Assembly: GCA_903856995.1 (NCBI GenBank)
Contig: CAIODK010000285.1
Location: 1 to 10,242, forward strand
DNA from: an uncultured Burkholderiales bacterium
Lineage (GTDB): Bacteria > Pseudomonadota > Gammaproteobacteria > Burkholderiales > Burkholderiaceae_C
Direction of reading: 5' to 3'
DNA length: 10,242 bases
The stretch's first letter is position 1. The number at the start of each line of letters is the position of its first letter. Shown here piece after piece: positions 6,291-10,242 of this stretch. Below the pieces are notes generated by a model. That model did not search any database and had not been told where the DNA came from. It saw only the letters and a list, made by a program, of their open reading frames with translations. Made by a program: the position numbers and the translations under genes.

Positions 6291-7004
6291 ATGCATCGCA
6301 ACGCACTGGTTTTGTTCTCGGGGGGTCAAGACTCCACCACTTGTTTGGCCTACGCGCTCTCGCAGTACGAGCGGGTGGAGACGTTGGCGTTTGATTACCG
6401 CCAGCGCCATGTGGTCGAGCTAGACGCTCGCATTCACGTGTTGGCACAAATACGTGCGCAGTTCCCGCAGTGGGCGCACAAGCTGGGCGATGACCATTTG
6501 CTCGACCTCGGCGTGCTGGGGCAGGTGAGCGAGACCTCGCTCACGCGCGACATGGCCTTCAAGATGGAGGCCTCCGGCTTACCCAATACCTTCGTGCCGG
6601 GCCGCAACCTGTTGTTCCTCACACTCGCTGCGGCTTTGGCTTATCGCCGTGATTTGGACGTCATCGTCACTGGCGTGTGCGAGACCGACTTCTCTGGCTA
6701 CCCCGACTGCCGCGACGACACCATGAAGGCCATGCAAATTGCGTTGTCACTCGGGCTAGACCGCCGCCTGTTGATCGAGACGCCGCTGATGTGGATCGAC
6801 AAAGCCCAGACTTGGCAGCTGGCTTATGACCTGGGTCAAAAAGCACATACCAACGGAGGTGACCAGTTGGTGGACCTCATCGTGGAGCACACCCACACCT
6901 GCTACATGGGCGACCGCACGCACCGCCACGACTGGGGCTATGGCTGCGGTACTTGCCCTGCGTGTGATTTGCGCGCCAAAGGCTGGTTGCGCTGGAAGGC
7001 TTGA
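6291..7004 (+). CDS. queC: 7-cyano-7-deazaguanine (preQ0) synthase QueC
   Basis: ATP-dependent conversion of 7-carboxy-7-deazaguanine and ammonia to preQ0 in the cytosol, a step toward queuosine in tRNA. The 237 residues have the usual QueC length. The PP-ATPase loop SGGQDSTT is at 10-17, VPGRNLLFLTLAA at 102-114, DFSGYPDCRDD at 133-143, and LIETPLMWIDKAQTW at 161-175. The C-terminal zinc site is complete, with C204, C219, C222 and C225 in CYMGDRTHRHDWGYGCGTCPAC. The ATG at 6291 is where QueC proteins normally begin (a few residues before the ALVLFSGG strand), but no Shine-Dalgarno sequence precedes it, so a leaderless or short-leader transcript is possible. Other que genes are not in the window. 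It converges on the ABC transporter gene with a 6-base gap. Confidence 0.97.
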   Translation: MHRNALVLFSGGQDSTTCLAYALSQYERVETLAFDYRQRHVVELDARIHVLAQIRAQFPQWAHKLGDDHLLDLGVLGQVSETSLTRDMAFKMEASGLPNTFVPGRNLLFLTLAAALAYRRDLDVIVTGVCETDFSGYPDCRDDTMKAMQIALSLGLDRRLLIETPLMWIDKAQTWQLAYDLGQKAHTNGGDQLVDLIVEHTHTCYMGDRTHRHDWGYGCGTCPACDLRAKGWLRWKA

Positions 7005-7010
7005 TGCGCG

Positions 7011-8819
7011 TTAGTTCGTGACCAGCACAAACTTCGCCACACTGCCTTCGGGTGCGGGGTTGAACTGCCACAACGTTTCGTGATAGCTGGCCACGCTGGG
7101 GCGGTGAGCGATAGACACCAAGCCGCCGCCCTCTTCACGCACCATCGTCAGCAGCTTTTCGTAAAGTACTTTTTCACCCGCCTCATCCAGCGCACTGGTG
7201 GCTTCGTCGGCAAACACCCAGCGCGGTCGCTTGAGCAGCACGCGCGCCAAGGCGAGGCGTTGTTGTTCGCCGCCGGACAGCTGCTGCGTCCATTGGCCGG
7301 CCACGTCAAGCTCGGTGGCGAGGTGCGGCAGCAGTGCGTCGTACAACGCGTTCTGCAAAGCCTCGTCGGAATAGTGTGTCGCACTGTCTGGGTAGGCCAA
7401 CGCTTGGCGCAGCGTGCCTTCAGGGAAGTACGGGCGTTGCGGCATGAACACGCTGCCTTCGGGCAACACAACGGGTCCGTAGGTGATGGGCTCACCATGG
7501 CGGTCGTGTGTGGGTGCGCTCACGTAGGGCCAAATGCCGGCCAAGGCGCGCAGCAAGGTGGACTTGCCGCAGCCTGAGGGGCCACGAATCAGCACCGTGT
7601 CTCCGGCGGCGATGTTGAGCGAGGTGTCGGCCAACAGCACATCCCCGTTGGGCAGTGACAGCGTTAACGGCGTGGTGTGCAAGGCGTTGATGCCTGAGGT
7701 AGCGCCTTCCACAACGGTGCGCGTTGTGACGGCGGACATCTGGTCTTGAAAACTGGTCAAACGCAGCGTGGTGGCTTGCCACGAGGCGAGGCGGCTGTAG
7801 TTGCTGATGAACCAGCTGAGCGACTCTTGCACTTGCCCAAACGCGGAGGAGATCTGCATCAACTCACCCAGTTGAATAGCTCCGCTGAAATAGCGTGGTG
7901 ATGCCACCAACATGGGGAACACCACGGCCGCTTGGCCATAGCTGGAGTTGAACCACGTGTAGCGCTTTTGCACACGCAGCAAGCGCATGAAGTTGTCCAG
8001 CACTTGGGCGAAGCGCTCTTGCAGCGACAGGCGTTCCACATGGCCACCACGGTCGAGCGCGATGGCTTCGCTGTACTCACGCACGCGCATCAGGTGGTGA
8101 CGAAAATCGGCTTCCAAACGTTGTTGCGCAAAGTTGAGCGCGGCCATCGAGCGGCCTATGAAGTGGCCGATCAAACTGCCGGCCAGCGCGTAGGTCAACG
8201 CCATCCACACCATGAAGCCGGGGATGTTGTAGCTGTCGCCCGCCACGTCGAAGCTGAAGCCCCCTGAGAGCTGCCACAAGATACCTACAAAGCTCAGCAG
8301 CGTGACCGTCGCGTCGAGCAAGCCCAGTGATAAGCCCACGGTATCCGCCGTGAACTGCTGCACGTCTTCTTGAATCCGTTGGTCAGGGTTGTCCGTGCCG
8401 TTCTTGCTTTGGAGTTCGAGTTGGTAAAACACATGACCCTTGAGCCAGCGTTGCAAGTAGTCGCGCGTCATCCATGCGCGCCAACGCAATTCGAGCAACT
8501 GCGTCAGGTAGAAGCGGTACACGGCCACGATGATGAAGCAAGTTGCCAGCATGGCGAACACACCGAGCTGATGCCAAAACACTTCGGCATTGCGGTTTTG
8601 CAGCGCGTCGTAGAACACACGGTTCCAGTCGTTGAGCAAGACCATCATATAAACCATGCCGAGGTTCAAGCCCACGCAAGCGGCCAGCAGCAAGCGAGCG
8701 CGCCATTTTTCTTCGGATTTGAAATACGGCAGTGACAGCGCCCAGACGCGGCTGATTTGCAATCGGCTTTTTTGCCAATTGGTCGCCACGTTGTAGGCGA
8801 CAGTACGGAAAGCGTTCAT
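7011..8819 (-). CDS. ABC transporter, fused permease/ATPase (SbmA/ABCD-like)
   Basis: A 602-residue half-transporter with an N-terminal membrane domain fused to an ATPase domain, expected to work as a homodimer in the inner membrane. The membrane part (about 40-340) has six likely helices and the family marks LNDWNRVFYDALQNRN (62-77) and DNPDQRIQEDVQQF (143-156), typical of the ABC_membrane_2 group that includes YddA, Rv1819c and peroxisomal ABCD proteins and is related to SbmA/BacA. The ATPase part has Walker A GPSGCGKS (413-420), Q-loop Gln461, signature LSGGEQQR (514-521), Walker B WVFADEA (534-540) with Glu539, and switch His572, so it should be active. Members import peptides, corrinoids or other hydrophilic compounds or move acyl-CoA; the substrate here is unknown. 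It starts 6 bases after the nucleotidase gene, in the same direction, with a weak ribosome binding site. Confidence 0.93.
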   Translation of the reverse strand: MNAFRTVAYNVATNWQKSRLQISRVWALSLPYFKSEEKWRARLLLAACVGLNLGMVYMMVLLNDWNRVFYDALQNRNAEVFWHQLGVFAMLATCFIIVAVYRFYLTQLLELRWRAWMTRDYLQRWLKGHVFYQLELQSKNGTDNPDQRIQEDVQQFTADTVGLSLGLLDATVTLLSFVGILWQLSGGFSFDVAGDSYNIPGFMVWMALTYALAGSLIGHFIGRSMAALNFAQQRLEADFRHHLMRVREYSEAIALDRGGHVERLSLQERFAQVLDNFMRLLRVQKRYTWFNSSYGQAAVVFPMLVASPRYFSGAIQLGELMQISSAFGQVQESLSWFISNYSRLASWQATTLRLTSFQDQMSAVTTRTVVEGATSGINALHTTPLTLSLPNGDVLLADTSLNIAAGDTVLIRGPSGCGKSTLLRALAGIWPYVSAPTHDRHGEPITYGPVVLPEGSVFMPQRPYFPEGTLRQALAYPDSATHYSDEALQNALYDALLPHLATELDVAGQWTQQLSGGEQQRLALARVLLKRPRWVFADEATSALDEAGEKVLYEKLLTMVREEGGGLVSIAHRPSVASYHETLWQFNPAPEGSVAKFVLVTN

Positions 8820-8825
8820 GTGTTT

Positions 8826-9728
8826 CTAAACTTCGGTGTTTCGCACGCCGCTGGCCACGTGGCCAGAGGGGACGTGCTGAGCGGCGGATTCGATGTGGCC
8901 GGTTTGGTCGTCAAAGAAAAAGTCGGGTTCAAACTCGCGCAAGAACTCGCCCTTGGCAAGACCGCCCAAGAACATGGCCTCATCCACTTCAATGTTCCAG
9001 TTCATCAACGTGCGAATGGCGCGTTCGTGCGCCGGCGCGCTGCGGGCGGTGACCAGTGCGGTGCGAATGCGCATGTGCGGCGTACCCGCTTGTTGCAACA
9101 CTTGCAGGGCCGCGAGCAGCGGCTTGAACGGACCTGGCAACAGCGGTTGCGAAGCTTTCGTTTTCTCATGCAGCTGAAACGCGTCTAGGCCTTGCGTTTG
9201 GTAGACCCGTTCCGCCTCATCGCTGAACAACACCGCGTCCCCGTCAAAGGCAATGCGCACCTCGTGTGGGTGAGCCTCAGACGCGTGGGCCGAATGCGGG
9301 TACACCTGCGCGGCAGGCACGCCGGCATCGAGGGCGGAGCGCACATCTGACAAGTGCGTGGACAAAAACAAATTGGCGTTAAGCGGGCGCAAATAGCGCC
9401 AAGGCGATTGCCCGCGTGTGAAGCTGCCGCGCTGAATGGGTAAGCCGTAGTGCTGCGCCGAGCGGAACACGCGCATGCCGCTCACGGGGTCGTTGCGCGA
9501 GAGGATCACCACCTCCACTCGTTGTGCATCTGGCGTATTGAAGGCCAACAACTTTTGCACCAGCGAAAACGCCACACCGTGTTTGGCCGGCGTTTCCAAT
9601 CGGTCGAGCTGTAGGTTCATGTAGGCGCGGTCGTCGCCTTGCTCAAACACTTGGTTTTCTTCTTCGAAGTCAAACAGCGCCCGCGAAGAAATAGCCACCA
9701 CCAATTTGCCGTCTAGTGAAACGCTCAT
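8826..9728 (-). CDS. Cytosolic 5'-nucleotidase (NT5C1-type, PF06189)
   Basis: A 300-residue enzyme expected to remove phosphate from nucleoside 5'-monophosphates in the cytosol. It matches the family that includes animal NT5C1A/B along its length: LVVAISSRALFDFEEEN (9-25) with an altered HAD-type opening, GVAFSLVQKLLAFN (51-64), VEVVILSRNDP (71-81), RIAFDGDAVLFSDEAE (158-173), GPFKPLL (199-205), RTALVTARSAPAHERAIRTL (222-241), the DEAMFLGGLAKGEFL block (249-263) and FFFDDQTGHIESA (270-282). Length and ends look complete. A clear ribosome binding site overlaps the gspF stop and sets the start; the gap to gspF is 4 bases, and 6 to the ABC gene, so the three genes are probably one transcript. 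A functional link with secretion is not obvious; a nucleotide salvage role is inferred from the family. Confidence 0.93.
   Translation of the reverse strand: MSVSLDGKLVVAISSRALFDFEEENQVFEQGDDRAYMNLQLDRLETPAKHGVAFSLVQKLLAFNTPDAQRVEVVILSRNDPVSGMRVFRSAQHYGLPIQRGSFTRGQSPWRYLRPLNANLFLSTHLSDVRSALDAGVPAAQVYPHSAHASEAHPHEVRIAFDGDAVLFSDEAERVYQTQGLDAFQLHEKTKASQPLLPGPFKPLLAALQVLQQAGTPHMRIRTALVTARSAPAHERAIRTLMNWNIEVDEAMFLGGLAKGEFLREFEPDFFFDDQTGHIESAAQHVPSGHVASGVRNTEV
8851..8866. repeat. Perfect 16-bp palindrome CTGGCCACGTGGCCAG
   Basis: A perfect palindrome with no spacer, within the last codons of the nucleotidase gene and about 31 bases upstream of the ABC transporter start. It could serve as a dimeric-regulator site or weak hairpin, but it also encodes SGHVA, part of a tail that appears conserved in the enzyme family, so chance is a fair explanation. 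Confidence 0.3.
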
Positions 9729-9732
9729 GTTG

Positions 9733-10242
9733 TTACCTCACCCACTGATTGAGTTGAATGATGGGCAGCATCACCGCCAGCACGATCAGCATCACCATCG
9801 CACCCATGACGACGATGAGCAAGGGCTCAAGGATAGTCGCCAGTTGTAAAGCGCGGCGTTGTACTTCTTGGCTCAGCTGTGCGGCGGCGCGTTGCAGCAT
9901 GGTGGGCAGTGTGCCGGTTTGCTCACCCAAGCGCGAGAACATGACCAACAAACGCGGAAACCGTGGGTGCTGTGCGAGGGCCGAGGCCAGCGGCGCACCT
10001 TCGCGCACCAGCACCAAGGCGGCTTGCGCATCGCGTTTGAGTGCGGTGTTGCTCAGCGTGTCGGCAGCGGCTTGCAGCGCTTTCAAAATCGGGACGCCTG
10101 CGGTGGCGAGCATGGCCAGCGTGCTGGCAAAGCGCGCCGCGTTGTAGCCACGGGCCAAGCGGCCAATGAGGGGCAGTTGCAGCCATGCGGCGTCAAAGCG
10201 CTCGCGCACGTCGGGTTTCTTCAGCGCCACATGGCCCATCAC
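9733..10242 (-). CDS. gspF: Type II secretion inner-membrane protein GspF, C-terminal part
   Basis: The last 169 or so residues of a GspF/PilC-type protein; the gene runs off the right edge (the full protein is usually about 400 residues), and the GTG/ATG at the edge is not the true start. The visible part is the second GspF domain: LPLIGRLARGYNAARFASTLAML, then ATAGVPILKALQAAAD, the EGAPLASAL loop, and the final helix with ILEPLLIVVMGAMVMLIVLAVMLPIIQLNQWVR. That closing IQLNQ.VR is characteristic of GspF rather than pilus PilC. GspF forms the inner-membrane platform for the pseudopilus with GspE, GspL and GspM. No other gsp gene lies downstream; the next gene, 4 bases on, is a nucleotidase, so gspF may end the gsp cluster or stand apart from it. 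Confidence 0.93.
   Translation of the reverse strand: MMGHVALKKPDVRERFDAAWLQLPLIGRLARGYNAARFASTLAMLATAGVPILKALQAAADTLSNTALKRDAQAALVLVREGAPLASALAQHPRFPRLLVMFSRLGEQTGTLPTMLQRAAAQLSQEVQRRALQLATILEPLLIVVMGAMVMLIVLAVMLPIIQLNQWVR
9735..9739 (-). promoter_or_regulatory. Ribosome binding site of the 5'-nucleotidase gene
   Basis: On the minus strand GAGGT lies 6 bases before the ATG at 9728. It shares bases with the last codons of gspF (V-R-stop is read GTG AGG TAA), so ribosomes ending gspF finish on this site. This supports both the start and translational linkage. Confidence 0.7.

Noticed and set aside
7080..7577. Plus-strand open frame of 165 codons opposite the ATPase domain of the ABC transporter
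   Set aside because: Shadow of the Walker/signature coding region; composition is antisense-like.

Overview
The window is a dense, ordinary-looking stretch of bacterial chromosome with about 60% GC by eye. It holds twelve protein genes, no RNA genes, and no gap longer than about 65 bases between genes. The protein mix (MaeB-type malic enzyme, QueC, YggT, Blc-like lipocalin, general secretion GspF, YkgJ-type cysteine protein), the codon use and the tight packing suggest a betaproteobacterium of the order Burkholderiales, probably Comamonadaceae. That placement is inferred from protein flavour, not from a database match.

Layout. (1) Bases 30-1405, minus strand: a two-gene unit of an RlmI/RlmK-like SAM-dependent methyltransferase followed by a YkgJ-type cysteine-cluster protein, joined by an ATGA stop/start overlap. 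(2) Bases 1449-5103, plus strand: an MFS transporter, then a malic enzyme that lacks the usual phosphotransacetylase-like tail, a 73-residue HNH protein and an EamA/DMT permease. The last three are joined by TTGA and TGATG junctions and look like one operon. (3) Bases 5114-6264, minus strand: a YggT family membrane protein followed by a secreted Blc-like lipocalin, probably co-transcribed. (4) Bases 6291-7004, plus strand: queC (preQ0 synthase of the queuosine pathway), divergent from yggT with only 26 bases between the starts. (5) Bases 7011-10242, minus strand: the 3' part of gspF (type II secretion inner-membrane platform protein), a cytosolic 5'-nucleotidase of the NT5C1 type and an SbmA/ABCD-like ABC transporter, with gaps of 4 and 6 bases.

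No mobile element, integrase, phage gene, CRISPR array, toxin-antitoxin pair or recognisable defence system was found. The most unusual points are the small HNH protein sandwiched by translational coupling between a metabolic enzyme and a permease, the short-form malic enzyme, and two short perfect palindromes (one between divergent genes, one just upstream of the ABC transporter). I see no strong evidence for an undescribed multi-gene system.
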